The notes beneath the pieces were generated by a model that was given only the letters and a program-made list of their open reading frames with translations, did not search any database and was not told where the DNA came from. Below, one piece after another: positions 48,537 to 62,168 of a DNA stretch of 64,000 nucleotides. The translations under genes and the position numbers were made by a program. The first letter of the stretch is position 1; every line of letters starts with the position of its first letter. Location of the stretch: the NCBI GenBank assembly GCA_014529385.2, contig CM043966.1, positions 110,280,808 through 110,344,807 of the forward strand, in the 5' to 3' direction. Source of the stretch: Adiantum capillus-veneris (Eukaryota; Streptophyta; Polypodiopsida; Polypodiales; Pteridaceae).

Positions 48537-50290
48537 GTTTGCATCTAAAGAGACACCCTCACTTTGCATCCGCTGAAAAATGCTCATAGAACCTTGGTCC
48601 CGACATATCCTACAATTAGTGCATTCCAAGAGATGACATGTCGATTAGAAAGCTCCTCAAGCACTTTTTGTGCTTTATGAAGTGCATCACGTTTGGCATA
48701 CATGTCGACCAAGGCAGTGCGAAGCACAACATTCCTTTTAGCAACCCTTAGCTAACAATATCATCGTGATTTTTTTTTCCCCATATAACCATCTTCTGTA
48801 ATGCCATATGCCTTCAAGGTGCAACTGTACGTGATTGCATTTGGAGAGAAGCCTTCTCTTTGCATCTACTGAAAACAACTCTCTCTCTTCTTGACCCTTA
48901 CCTTGTTGAACATATCCTATAATCAATTCACTCCTTGAGCCAACATTGCATCTAGAGAGACACCCTTGCTTCCTGTCATCAGCTAAAAACAGCCCAGCGT
49001 GCATGTGTTTGCATCTAAAGAGACACCCTCGCTTCACATCCGTGGAAAAAACGCTCATAGAACCTTGGTCGTGTCCAAGCTGGGCATATCCTACAATCAG
49101 TGCATTCCAAGAGATGACATGCCGAACATGAAGCTCCTCAAGCACTTTTTGTGCTTTATGAAGTGCATCACATTTGGCATACATGTCGACCAAGGCAGTG
49201 CGAAGCACAACATTTTTGTTCAACAACCCTTGGCTCACAATATCATCGTTAACTTTTTTTGCCCATATCAGCATCTTTTTAATGCCACATGCCTTGAGGG
49301 TGCAAGTGTACATGATTGCATTTGGAGAGATACCCTCTCTCTACATCTGCTGAAAGAAACTCTCTCTCTTCTTGACCCTAACCCTGTTGGACATATCTTG
49401 CAATCAATTCACTCCATGAGACAACATTGCATCCGGAGAGACACCCTCACATCGAATCCGATAAAAACAGATTAGAACGTATGTGATTGCATTTGAAGAG
49501 ACACTCTCGCTTCGCATCCATCGAAAACAGCCCGGAGCTTCTTGGCCTTGCCCAATTTGGGTATATCCCATAATCAGTGCGTTCCAAGAGACGACGTCCT
49601 AGACAAGAACTCCTCAAGTGAATTTTGTGCTTTATGACGTGCACCACATTTGGCATACATGTCGACCAAGGCGTTTCCAAGCACGACAATTTCTTTCAAC
49701 AACCACTAACTAACAATATCTTCGTGAATTTTTTCCCATATTAGCATCTTGTGTAATGCCACATGCCTTCAAGGTGGAAGTATACATGATTGCATTTGGA
49801 GAGATGCCCTCTCTCTACATCTACTGAAAATAGATCTCTCTTCTTACTATGACCTTATCAATGCAGTCCTTGAGACAACATTGCATCTAGAGAGACTCCC
49901 CGCTTCCCATCAGCTGAAAACAGCCCAGAGCATATGTGATTGGATTGCATCTAGAGAGACACCCTTGCTTCGCATCAACTGAAAAATGCCCAGAGCCCCT
50001 TGGCCTTGCCCAAGTTGGAGGTTGGGTATATCCTACAATCAATGTATTCAAGGAGACGACATCTCGGACAGGAAGCTGCTCAAGTGCTTTTTGTGCTTTA
50101 TGAAGCTCACGACATTTGGCATATATGTTGACCAAGGCACTGCCAAGCACAATGTTTTCTTTCAATGACCCTTGACTAACAATATCATCGTGAATTTTTT
50201 TGCCGCTCACATCAGCATCTTGTGTAATGCCACATGCCTTCAAGGTGCAAGTGTACATGATTGCATTTGGAGAGATGCCCTCTCTCTGCT
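48537..50290 (-). pseudogene. Tandem array of four decayed PPR modules (~475-bp period)
   Basis: The phrase GCATTTGGAGAGA plus CCTCTCTC recurs near 48838, 49318, 49793 and 50266, a 473-480 bp period. Minus-strand pieces read MYTCTLKACGI, DIVSQGLLNKNVVLRTALVD, MYAKCDALHKAQKVLEEL and HVISWNALIVGYAQ, the consecutive 35-residue helical repeats of plant PPR proteins (organelle RNA-binding factors). Open pieces are 49313-48738, 49689-49447 and 50258-49887; all are short and frameshifted. The array looks like repeated duplication of one PPR block after it ceased to be a gene. Copia A inserted at its low-coordinate edge. Confidence 0.8.
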
Positions 50291-50428
50291 GAGAGCGGAT
50301 TTCTTGAGATGGGGCTCAACTCAAGGCTACCACCAGACAACCACTCCGTGGGACCCTACACACGCATATTTCTTAGGGGCACCACGCTCTTTTATGGAGA
50401 AAGAAGGAAACCAAAACAAACCATATAC

Positions 50429-50487
<59 letters not shown>

Positions 50488-52300
50488 TCCTTATGTGCTT
50501 CAACACAACATGCCCTTCAACCATTCAACACACACTCCTTAAGCAATCCCTTTGAACACTGCACAAACTCACATGCAAAGATTGACCTTCACCATATTAG
50601 TGCTCATATACTTCTAAGAAAAGCAAGCACAAAACCTCAAAACTCAAAACACCATAATGCACAAATACTTGACAACTCCTTTCCTTTCCCAAAAGAAGAG
50701 ACTACTTACACACATAAGGCGACATGCATAGAGAGCTCTTCTCCATCTATGCAGCCCCAAGACTTACTTACACACAACATAAGGAGAGAAGCCAAGCAAA
50801 TAGACACCATGGTGCACAAAAAACTTTCTCAACAAACAAGCAACCCAATGAGCACAAAATATGAGAAGCTGCCAAGATAGGCTTACCAATTTTACATGCG
50901 TTTAGAGCAAAAGTGTGACGACGACACCCCAATTGCAACAATTTGTTGATCAAACCATGAGATAGATCATTGAACTTGATATCCTTGCTCTCATATAGAA
51001 TCTACAATCCTTATTTAGGGATGAGTATGATAAGAGAAATGTTTGCAAGAGAATGGTAGCAATAGCATATTGATGCTCTCTCTATGGTGCCGCTTATGAT
51101 AGCGAGCTTAGGAAATGGATAGGGAGACGAGAGGAGAGAGAGATTAGGGCTTCCCTAGCCTTAGAGGAGCTTATTTGCAGCAATGGAGTAGGGGTGTGTG
51201 TTTTTGTGCTTGCCAAAGGGCCTTTTTATAGCTGTACAAGACCTTGGGTTAGGTTAAACTTGACTAGGGTAGGTGATTAACCATAGTTAGGTTCCCTTTT
51301 GACCATTCCTTCAATTATGAAAATAAGGAAATTATTTTTTCATTAAAAATAGCCTTTTAGGTCGTGGAGGCTCCATAAGGGTTGATAATGTATGTGGGCC
51401 CCACCATGATGTCCCTCTAGTGGCTCCTGCAGAGTGTCCCCATCCTGTTTGTTGTGTCTCTGGAAGCATCTTGAGCCGACCCCTCCACATGCAAGTGGTT
51501 TTTAACTCCCCATTGGTATTTTAGAATGTTGGATAAGTCAAGAAAACTTTTCACCTTTGTGGTTTACCTGATTGTAACTTTGACCTGTAGTAACAGTGTC
51601 CGCAGCACCTTGTTTTCACCATAACTTTCAGCCTGTAACTCAGAATTGGGTGCTGTAAAAGGCAAAGTTGACCTCCTCAAAGTGTTTAAGCTGATTTTGG
51701 AGTGTTCCTTAAGTATACCCACGAGCTAAGGCATTAAAGATTCATCCAAAACACCTTTTGAACCAAGTCTCCTTGTAGGGGCCCCTTTAGCATGCATCCA
51801 AGGTTTAGCATGCTTTTTTAAAAGGGAATCCACCTTAAACAAATGAGGTAGGCTCCAATAGAGTTTGATTTATTGGGGATATACATTATATTTAAGATTT
51901 GTTGACCAACACAAGTAAATGATCCAAGACTTGGGTCACATAGTGGTGGGGAAGGGAAGGCCTACAAGGTTAACCCTACCCTTGAGAGAAGATGGGTAAG
52001 ATAAGTGCCCATAAATTATTTATTTACAAATTATGGGATGTAGATAGATATTTAAATTAGTAAAGGTAATTAGTTAAAAGAATGTGCAGTAAAAAACTAG
52101 GAGAGTAGAATTAAGTTTACTATTTACATTTAGCATGAAGAGAGAAATATGATGTAAATGCATAAAGATCTAAGAAGGGTAAGGTGTTTGTATGGAAAAA
52201 GGCTATTACGGAAAGAGAGAATGAACACTAGGTTAAAACTTTGATAAAAAATATATAAATTTGAGTAGAAATGTAGTGCAAATGCAAGGTTAGCATTTAA
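50291..52300. other. Gene-poor stretch
   Basis: No protein family is recognised on either strand. It contains the (CA)n tract at 50431-50485 and otherwise ordinary AT-rich sequence. Short open frames (for example 50953-50768) have no motif. Confidence 0.5.
50431..50485 (+). repeat. (CA)n microsatellite
   Basis: About 27 uninterrupted CA units. Confidence 0.98.
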
Positions 52301-52560
52301 CGCTACTCATCTGCATTTGTTGAAAACAACTCTCTTCCTAACCTTGAACCTGTTGGAAAAATCCTACAATCACTGCACTCGATGAGACAACATTCCATTT
52401 GGAGAGAGACCCAGAGAGACACTCGCTTCACATCCACAGAAAACAGCCCAGTGCTCCTTGACATGGAGCTCCTTAAGCGCTTTTTGTGCTTTATGAAGTG
52501 CACCACATTTGGCATACATGTCAACCAAGGCACCCATAAAGCGACAAACAATATCCATCA
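52301..52560 (-). pseudogene. Isolated PPR module fragment
   Basis: Minus strand reads GALVDMYAKCGALHKAQKAL with flanking sequence homologous to the 475-bp modules at 48.5-50.3 kb. It is a fifth, separated copy with no intact frame. Confidence 0.75.
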
Positions 52561-53122
52561 TGCTAGCTGCGTAGCTACAAAAGATGGGAGACGGGGGACG
52601 TTGCCGGCATGTGAACGTGCAAAGCACAGTGAGCCCACCCCCGTACATGGTGCACCACCCTCTCTTTTGTTCCAGAGCTCCTCAACTCTGTCTCTCACCG
52701 ACTCTCCCATTGCAAAATCACATGTTCCATCCCCTCTCCACACACGCCGCCCTTGATGCATCGCATGCTCGGGGGGTGCACTATGTTATCACGTTTATGT
52801 ATAATGTGACTTCGAAAGGAGGGGTTTTAAAATGCAAAAAGATTAGGAAATTTAACAGAGATACATTAAAATAAGGGGTTTTTATATTCAATTTTGGAAA
52901 AATTTCCTAAATAAGGGATCATTTTATTCATTTAGATATGTTAAAAGAGGGGTTTTTCTAATACCCCACGAACACACGTTATATAGGGGGGTACTGAATG
53001 GTGAATCCCCCCAGATCGCATGTGCCATACATAAGTGCCATTCACATCATGGTACACTTCATCACGCACTTGACCACCACAATCAAGGGTATCACACTCC
53101 ATCATTTCATGCTTATAAGACA

Positions 53123-53220
<98 letters not shown>

Positions 53221-53641
53221 AACAAAAAAAAACCCTATTTGGGTCGACTTTGTTCTGACATCATCCTGATTTGGTGGGGCCGTGTTATTTGAGCCCTCCA
53301 TGTAACTCATGAACTGTACCCACTGCAAAGGCCTTCCATATGTCCTAAAACATTCTTGTAGGCTTGAGTAGCCATTGCCAATCTCTTTGCAAACTATTTG
53401 TTGTGAAGGACACCCATATTGGTGGGGCTAGGTTGAGGGCACCATTGGCTCTCCTGTTAGTCGCGGGTAAGGACTCACCCATGCCTTACCTGCATATTTA
53501 CTTACTTGCAATGATGTATCGATGAAGAAAAGCATACCAACCCCATATACTGACATTGCTAATGAATGAGCTCAAATGGGGGTTGGGCTATTGGTAAAAG
53601 CGAGCGACATCCTCCGGACATGTGGGTACGTACACACATAC
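52561..53641. other. Unassigned sequence up to the right arm
   Basis: No family is recognised. It contains the CT microsatellite 53125-53219. Frames rich in RERERE or SLSLSL come from that tract. The inverted-repeat boundary is at 53641/53642. Confidence 0.45.
53125..53219 (+). repeat. (TC)n microsatellite
   Basis: About 45 TC units with one A interruption near the right end. Confidence 0.97.
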
Positions 53642-53669
53642 AAGACCATATTAGGTAAAGTGGGAAAAT

Positions 53670-54800
53670 CCTAATTCCCAGGTTGGACAACTTTCAATAT
53701 ATCATGTACAAAATATAGAGATTTTGTCAAAAATTTGAGTTTTCTTAAGGTCTCATTCCACTTTATGCACATACAATACAAACTAAGCCAACTACTATCA
53801 ATGTTTCCTAGCTTGGACAAGTGGTGGAGTGTTTCTCTACTCCATGTTTCAATGGATCTTAGCTTGGACAAGTGTTGGACCTTAAAACAAAAACCCCATG
53901 TACAACATAGAATGGATTTTCTAGATTTCAATGGAGTCTAGATTTAACAAATGGTGGAGCTTGTCTTCATCCATGTTTCAATGAAACTAGCTTGGACAAG
54001 TGGTGGAACTTGTAACAAACCCCCCCATGTACAACATATCATTGGTTTTCTAAGTGATGGGAAGGAATACCATTCAAGATATAAACTTATAGCTTGGATA
54101 AGTAGTTTACTTTAAAACCAAATTCATCATAATACAATGAAATACACGTTAGCCAATTCCTAAATCTTGAGACCAAACCTCCCATGCTATTAGAGATAAT
54201 ATATTGGATAAGTGGTGGACCTTCTATTATTTTCCCATGCCTAGTTTAGACTACCGGTACACTTTGCAGCTATAAAGGTTGGACGAGTTGTGGAGCCTTG
54301 TTTCTATCCATGTTTTAATGGATCCTAGCTTGGACAAGTGGTGGACCTTGGAAAAAAGCTTCCATGTACAACATATATGAGGTTTTCCATTTTTTAATGG
54401 AACCTATCTTGGACAAATGGTGAATCTTGCTTCTCTCCATGTTGATTTTGGAACTACCTTAGACAAGTGGTGGAGCTTTGCTTTTCTACTCTTCATAATA
54501 CAATGAAGTATACGTTGGTTACATGGTGAATCTTAAGGCCAAACCTCCCATTTTACTAGAGATGATAGGTTGGACAAGTGGATCAACCTTATATCATTTC
54601 TCCATGACTATATTGGACAATTAGTAGACCTAACATCTCTCTATGTTGTCTAGAGATAAGCTTGGACAAGTGATGGACCCTGCTTCTCTCTTCCCTTGGT
54701 TTACTAGTTTGAAGACTCAATATATATACTTTCTTAGATCTAGCTTGAACAAGTGGTGGACCTTGTATCCACAATCTTAATTCATTACAAAAAAGTATAT
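53670..54800 (+). repeat. Satellite block, inner part of right arm
   Basis: Plus-oriented cores from about 53812 (AGCTTGGACAAGTGGTGGAG) to 54757. It pairs with 36.2-38.09 kb in the left arm and lacks the left-arm-only 788-bp segment. Confidence 0.88.
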
Positions 54801-55532
54801 GAAAAAATAACATAGGAATCTTGGTTTGAAGGTCAAGCAATTAGGTTCCAAATGCACATAATAATATATTTTCCACCCATAATAAAAGAAAGTTAAATAT
54901 GTTATTACCAAATTGACAAAGGTAACGTCCAAGAATTCTAGCTTTGCATCTTGTCAGATCTAAATCTTCATCAAGGCGACATGCATGCATACATCAACTT
55001 TCAAGCCATTCAAGAATACATGCACTTAGATTCCATAGTTTTGTTTTCAAAGTCTTTTAGGTTCTAAAACTCTTTCACGTAAAGTATGTAATGACAAAAT
55101 TCTTGAAGCAAACATTTGTGCCCAAGAAAAAGATCCCTCTCACATATTTAAAGTCCATGAATTCTCTGATCCATACTTACAAGTTTTATTTTGACATCAA
55201 ACATCAATTCTCTCATAGTTACAAATAAATGCAACCTCGATATGAATTGACAAAAAATGAATTTCTTTTACTATATGACCCAACATAGGCCCCAATCAAA
55301 TAAAAAATGAGTCTCCAAAAATTTGGGTGCACTCTAGCAATACATCAGAGTCCCCTTACAATAGGATGCACTCCAATAGTACATTGAAGTCCCCTTAGAG
55401 TAGGGTGCACTCCATTCAAGTGTTCATAAAATTGACACACCTTTGTTTTTTTATAAAAAAGACTATATCAAATTATACAAATGTTGAAAGATACACACTA
55501 GAATAAAAAAAGCATCTTATGGCCATATTTAT
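54801..55532 (-). other. 3' flank of gene B, right copy
   Basis: Mirror of 35369-36150, including the three short 'gtgcac' repeats near 55320-55420. The 88-bp block duplicated on the left is single here. Confidence 0.5.
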
Positions 55533-56307
55533 TCAATTCTTTCGTGTTGACAAGTACACACCAAGGACATAATTTGTCTCAGAATCACTATACTGATTTA
55601 CAATTGTGTTGTATGTATAGACTCTCTTATCTCTTGCATACAACCATCCTACCAACCATGGAATATGGTTCTCTGCAAGAAGTTTTGAAGTTGTTTGGAA
55701 GTTTGCCTCCACATCTTTGGAAATATAAGATATGTCCCTGGCATGTTCCACATCACCCTATATGGAGTGTCATCAAAAATTAAGGTATTGTTTGCATCCA
55801 AATCCTCAAATATCTTCCAAATATCACTCAAATTTTTGTGATAAACCCTTGTAAATCCTAACATAATATTTGGATTTTGGCAATTTTTGTTACTCATAAA
55901 CACCTTGAACTTGGTATACTGCTCAGGAAAACATTTTTGTGTGATGCGTTGCACCCTTGTTAAGTTATAGCAACTCCATATCCATAGCTCAAAGTATTCA
56001 ACACAAAAATCCAAAAAACTTTGTGCGTCTGGTCGCACCACATGATAAACTTCATCTTTATCCTCCACAAGTCGCATGTGTTGAGCCCAAGATGGCATAG
56101 AATCTCCATGTTTCATTTCAATTGTCTTGAGAAGTAACCCCTCTAGATCCAAGATAAGTACTCTTTTGATGTCCTTGAAAGAAAGTGGTAGGTGATAAGG
56201 AGGTGATTCATTCCTTGGACAAGGTCTTGGAGGAGGTTGGATGGGTAATTCAATAGTTTTCTTCAATTTATGCCAGCATATAGCCAATCCATTTTTCTGT
56301 AATGGTT
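55533..56307 (-). pseudogene. FCP1/NIF (HAD-like) gene B, right-arm copy, frameshifted
   Basis: The exon begins after the same TTTCAG acceptor (intron edge at 56308) and matches the left copy with few replacements (for example Ala to Ser before FKDIK, Val to Ile after LLLKT, Ala to Val in FCVEYF, Glu to Lys in TSKQLQ). Motif I is again DLEGL and motif IV IFDDTPY. A one-base loss near 55665 shifts the frame after LQRTI, so the right copy would end early while the left stays open; the original frame resumes to TGA at 55535-55533. Confidence 0.77.
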
Positions 56308-56610
56308 CTGAAATTAAAGAACAAGAACACTTAATACAAACACAACAATAGACATGAGTTTTACATTGTCTACCCTAAGGTTTTATTAGATACCAAAATC
56401 CATCTATGATCTACTCATTAATAGAAAGAAAGTCAAATTAAAATCCTGACTCTTTTTTATGCTACACTCTCTCTTAGTCTCAATACCATGGAGGTCAACT
56501 AGACTTAAGTCAACTAATAACTACTACTTGTTGTTAAAGGTATGCTTGAAGTGCATAAGGCTTTAACCAATGCTCTAGTGTAGAATGGGTATTTAGGTCT
56601 CAAGGTCTAC
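56308..56610 (-). other. Spacer upstream of gene B, right copy
   Basis: Mirror of 34290-34592, ending at the conserved 3' splice site. One satellite core lies near 56612 in reverse orientation. No coding signal. Confidence 0.45.
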
Positions 56611-59600
56611 CACTTATCCAAGCAAAGATCCATTTAGATATGGAAACCCAATTTTTCTTAATATAATGATATAGAGTGGACAAGTGGTGAATCCTGAGAC
56701 CAAACCACTCATGCTACTAGGGATAATAGGTTGGACAAGTGGTGGACCTTGAATGTAAACCCCCCATGTACAAAGTATCAGGGGTTTTGGGTATTTCAAT
56801 CGACTCTAGCATCTTCGAGACATGGTGGAGCTTACTTCTCTCCATGTTTCAATGGAGTCTATCTTGGATAAATGGTGGAGCATCATTCTCTCCATGTTTC
56901 AATGGAGCCTAGCTTGGACAAGTGGTGGACGTTTGTTTCTCTCTATGTTTGAACAGATTTAGCTTGGACAAGTGGTGGACCTTGGAACAAAATCCCCATG
57001 TAAAACATATCATGGACATTACAAGTGGTGAGAAAAAATACCATTCAATATATAACCTTATAGGTTGGACAAGTGGTGGACCTTAACACCCAATTATTAT
57101 TAATATAATGACATAGAGTGGACAAGTGGTGAATCTTGCGACCAAACCTACTAGGAAAAGTAGGTTGGACAAGTGGTGGACCTTGAATGCAAACCCCCCA
57201 TGTACAAAATATCACTCATGCTACTAGGAATAATTTGGTATTAAGGTCCATGTTTCAATGGAGCCTAGCTTGGAAAAGTGGTGGACCTTTGTTTCTCTCT
57301 ATGTTTCAATAGAATTAGCTTGGACAAGTGGTGAACCTTGGAACAAAACCCCCATGTAAAGCATGTCATGGGCATTACAAGTGGTGAGAAAAAATACCAT
57401 TCAAGGTATAACCTTATAGGCTGGACAAGTGGTGGACCTTAGCACCCAATTCCTCTTATTATAATGACATAGAGTGGAAAAGTGGTGAATTGTGAGACCA
57501 AACCTACTAGGAAAAATAGGGTGGACAAATGGTTGACCTTGAATGTAAATCACCCATGTACAAAATATCATGGGTTTTGCATATTTCAATGGAGCCTAGC
57601 ATATAGGAGACATGGTGGAACTTACTTATGTCCATGTTTTAATGGAGTCTATCTAGGAGAAATGGTGGAGGTTCCTTCTCTCCATGTTTCAATGGAGCCT
57701 AGCTTGGACAAGTCGTGGACCTTTGTTTCTCTCTATGTTTAAATATGGTTAGCTTGGACAAGTGGTGGATCTTGGAATGAAACTCCCATGTAAAACATAT
57801 CATGGGCATTTCAAGTGGCGAGAAAGGATACCATTTAAGATATAACCTTATAGGTTGGACAAGTGGTGGACCTTAACACAATATAATGACATAGAGTGTA
57901 CAAGTGGTGAATCTTTAAACCAAACCACTCATGCTACTAGGGATAATAGGTTAAACAAGTGGTGGGCCTTGAAATAAAACCCCCTAGAGTGTTTCAATGG
58001 AGCCTAGCTTGGAAACATGGTAAAGCTTGCTTCTCTCCATGTTTCAATGCAGCCTATCTTGGATAAATGGTGGAGCATCATTCTCTCCATGTTTCAATGG
58101 AGCCTAGCTTGGACAAGTGGTGGACCTTTATTTCTCTCTATGTTTGAATAGAGTTATCTTGGAAAAGTGGTGGACCTTGGAACAAAACCCCCATGTAAAA
58201 CATATCATGGGCATTACAAGTGGTGAGAAAAAATACCATTTAATATATAACCTTATAGGTTGGACAAGTGGTGGACCTTAACACCCAATTATTCTTAATA
58301 TAATGACATAGAGTGGATAAGTGGTGAACTTGGGACCAAACCTACTAGGGAAATAGGTTCGACAAGTGGTGGACCTTGAATGTAAACCCCCCATGTACAA
58401 AATATCACTCATGCTACTAGAAATAATTTGGTATTAAGGTCCATGTTTCAATGCAGCCTAGCTTGGAAAAGTGGTGGACCTTTGTTTCTCTCTATGTTTC
58501 AATAGATTTAGCTTGGACAATTGGTGGACCTTGGAACAAAACCCCCATGTAAATCATGTCATGGGCATTACAAGTGGTGAGAAAAAATACCATTCAAGCT
58601 ATAACATTATAGGTTGGACAAGTAGTGGACCTTAACACCCAATTCCTCTTAATATAATGACATAGAGTGGACAAGTGGTGAATCATGAGACCAAAGCTAC
58701 TAGGGATATAGGTTGGACAAGTGGTGAACCTTGAATGTAAACCCCCCATGTACAAAATATTATGGGTATTGGGTATTTCAATGGAGCCTAGCAACTTGGA
58801 GACATGGTGGAGCTTATTTCTCTCCATGTTTCAATGGAGCCTATCTAGGAGAAACTGTGGAGGTTCCTTCTCTCCATGTTTCAATGAGCCTAGCTTGGAC
58901 AAGTGGTGGACCTTTCTTTCTCTATATGTTTTAATAGAGTTAATTAGCTTGGACAAGTGGTGGACCTTGGAATGAAACCCCCATGTAAAACATATAATGG
59001 GCATTTCAAGATGTGAGAAAGGATACCATTTAAAATATAACCTTATAGGTTGGACAAGTGGTGGATCTTAACACATAGTTCTTCTTAATATAATGACATA
59101 GAGTGTACAAGTGGTGAATCTTGAGACCAAACCACTCGTGCTACTAGGGATAATAGGTTGGACAAGTGGTGGACCTTGAATGTAAACCCCTCATGTACAA
59201 AATTATGGGTTTAGGGTATTTCAATGGAGCCTAGCTTGGAGACATGGTGGAGATTGCTTCTCTCAATGTTTCAATGGAACCTATCTTGGAGAAATGGTGG
59301 ATCATCCTTCTCTCCATGTTTCAATGGAGCCTACCTTGGACAAGTGGTGGACCTTTGCTTCTCTCTATGTTTCAATAGAGTTAGCTTGGACAAGTGGTGG
59401 GTCTTGGAACAAAACCCCTTTGTAAAACATAGCATGGACATTACAAGTGATAAGGAAAAATATCATTCAAGATATAACCTTACAGGTTGGAAAAGTGGTG
59501 ATGGACCTTGACAAGTGGTGAAGGATACCATTTAAGATATACCCTTATAGGTTGGACAAGTGGTGGACCTTAACACCCAGTTATTCTTAATATAATGACA

Positions 59601-61240
59601 TAGAGTGGATAAGTGGTGAATCTTAAGACCAAACCACTCATGCTACTAGGTATAATACGTTAGAGAAGTGGTAGACCTTGAATGTAAACACCCCATGTAC
59701 AAAATATCATGGTTTTAGGGTGTTTCAATGGAGCCTAGAATCTTGGAGACATGGTAGATCTTGATTCTTTCCATGTTTGAATGGCACCTATCTTGGAAAA
59801 ATGATGGAGGTTACTTCTCTCCATGCTTCAATGGAGCCTTAGCTTTGACAAGTGGTGAACCTTTGCTTCTCTCTATGTTTGAATAGAGTTAGCTTGGACA
59901 AGTGGTGGACCTTTGCTTCTCTCTATGTTTGAATAGAGTTAGCTTGGACAAGTGGTGGACCTTGGAATGAAACCCCCATGTAAAACATATCATGGGCATT
60001 TCAAGTGGTGAGAAAGGATACCATTTAAGATATAACCTTATAGGTTGGACAAGTGGTGGACCTTAATACATAGTTCTTCCCAATATAATGACATAGAGTG
60101 TACAAGTGGTGTATCTTGAGACCAAACCACTCGTGCTACTAGGGATAATAGGTTAGACAAGTGGTGGGCCTTGAAATAAAACCCCCCATGTACAAAATAA
60201 AATGGGTTTAGGGCATTTAAATGGATCCTAGCTTGGAGACATGGTGGAGCTTTCTTCTCTCCATGTTTCAATGAAGCCTATCTTGGAGAAATGGTGGAGC
60301 ATCCTTCTCTCCATGTTTCAATATAGCTTAGCTTGGACAAGTGGTGGATCTTTGGTTCTCTCTATGTTTCAATAGAGTTAGCTTGGACAAGTGGTGGACA
60401 TTGAAACAAAACTCCCATGTAAAACATATCATGGGTAGTTCAAGTTGTGAGAAAAAAAACCATTTAAAATATAACCTTATAGGTTGGACAAGTGGTGGAC
60501 CTTAACACCCAATCCTTTTTAATACAATGACATAGAGTGGACAAGTGGTGAATCTTGAGACCAAAGCTATCAAGCTACTAGGGATACTAGGTTGGACAAG
60601 TGGTGGATCTTGAATGTACATCCCCTATGTACAAAATATCATGGGTTTAGGGTGTTTCAATGGAGTCTAGCATATTGGAGACATGGTGGAGCTTGCTTCG
60701 CTCCATGTTTCAAGTGGTGGACCTTCAATTATTTTCCCATACCTAGTTTAGACAACCCATACACTTTGCAACTATAAAGGTTGGACGAGTGGTGGAGCTT
60801 TGTTTATTTCCATGTTTTAATGGATCCTAGCTTGGACAGTGGTGGACCTTGGAAAAAAGTCCCCCCTGTACAACATAGCTGAGTTTTTTCATGTTTTAAT
60901 GGAAAGAGATTTGACAAATGGTGGAGCTTGCTTATCTCCATGTGGATTTTAGAACTAGCTTGGACAAGTGGTGGAGCTTTGCTTTTCTACTTTCATAATA
61001 CAATGATGTATAGGTTGGTTACATGGTGAATCTTAAGGCAAAACCTCCCATCTTACTAGAGATGATAGGTTGGACAAGTGTTCAACCTTCTATCATTTCT
61101 CCATGCCTATAATTAGACAATTAGTAGAACTAGCATCTTTCTATGTTGTCTAGAGCTGAGCTTGGACAAGTAGTGGACCTTGCTACTCTCTTCCCTTGGT
61201 TTATTAGTTTGAAGACTCATTATATATACTTGCTTAGATC
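56611..61240 (+). repeat. Satellite array (right arm), forward orientation
   Basis: Mirror of 30421-34250. Cores TTGGACAAGTGGTGGACCTT recur every 60-90 bp and units are separated by 'ccccatgtaaaacatatcatgggcatt'. The array is several hundred bases longer than the left one, partly because about 250 bp around 60590-60840 are missing on the left near 30790. Confidence 0.93.
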
Positions 61241-62168
61241 TATATAATTACTCATTAGTTAGGTTACAAGTAGGTATGTAATTTGTTAGCCCAAGGGACT
61301 TTGAATATTGAATAGTAAGAAAGTCAAGTGCTGGTTTGAAGATCTTTTGCTTATCTAAACTAGACTCTAACTCAATAATAAGTCTCTTAAGTTCCACGAA
61401 TTGTCCTATCTAGGCTCCAAAAGAGTCTTAATTGGTTTGTGCTAGATTCTAACTTCCTTGATGGGGTAGAATCCTAGAAAAATGAGGCACTATAAGTTTT
61501 ACCTTAGCTCAAATGGATTTTCACTTAAACTAGACTGCAATTTGGCACTCTAGTATCTTTGTCTTGATGGAGTTTAACACTAGATACATAGTAGTGATAT
61601 TTAAGCTTCATGTCTCTTCACTTGATCGAGATATGAGACCATACTTTCAAGGTCACCACTTGTCTTACCTAAAGACCAATGTGAGACATGGGAGCAAGAA
61701 AGCCATCCGATTTGTTTTAAGGACTATTACATAGACAATCAATAACTTAAGTAAAGCAAAAAGACTTGGATCTTTCACAATTAATAACTTAAGTAAAGCC
61801 AAAAAGACTTGGATCTTTGACAGTTTTTTTCAAACTAAAAAAGCACAATCTCATGCTAACAAAACTATAAATCACAATTGAAAGTTTTGAACGAGAAAAA
61901 GATCAGCAATCTTATAAAAGGATACTTTTCATTTCATTTGATGATTACAAACTAAAAGAAAGTCTCTCAAGAAATTGATAAACAAAAAATGTAGGTGACT
62001 GCTTCATTATTTTGAGCAAACATATCAAAATCTCTATTGATTGAGCTCCATCTAGTAGTATCCTTTGTAAGATCCTGCAGGAAGGAATAAAAAGAAAGAT
62101 TTGTTAGATACCATGCACATGAGTGTTCAAGTATGTGTATCAAGAATATATGACATGTCACTAGTACC
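61241..62168 (-). other. 3' flank of gene A, right copy
   Basis: Mirror of 29437-30420, with the same GT-AG pair downstream of the stop (CTGCAG acceptor at about 62075) and the same 40-45 bp tandem duplication near 61740-61815. Confidence 0.5.

Noticed and set aside
50261-50555. Frames with HTHTHT and VCVCVC runs
   Set aside because: They derive from the (CA)n tract 50431-50485.
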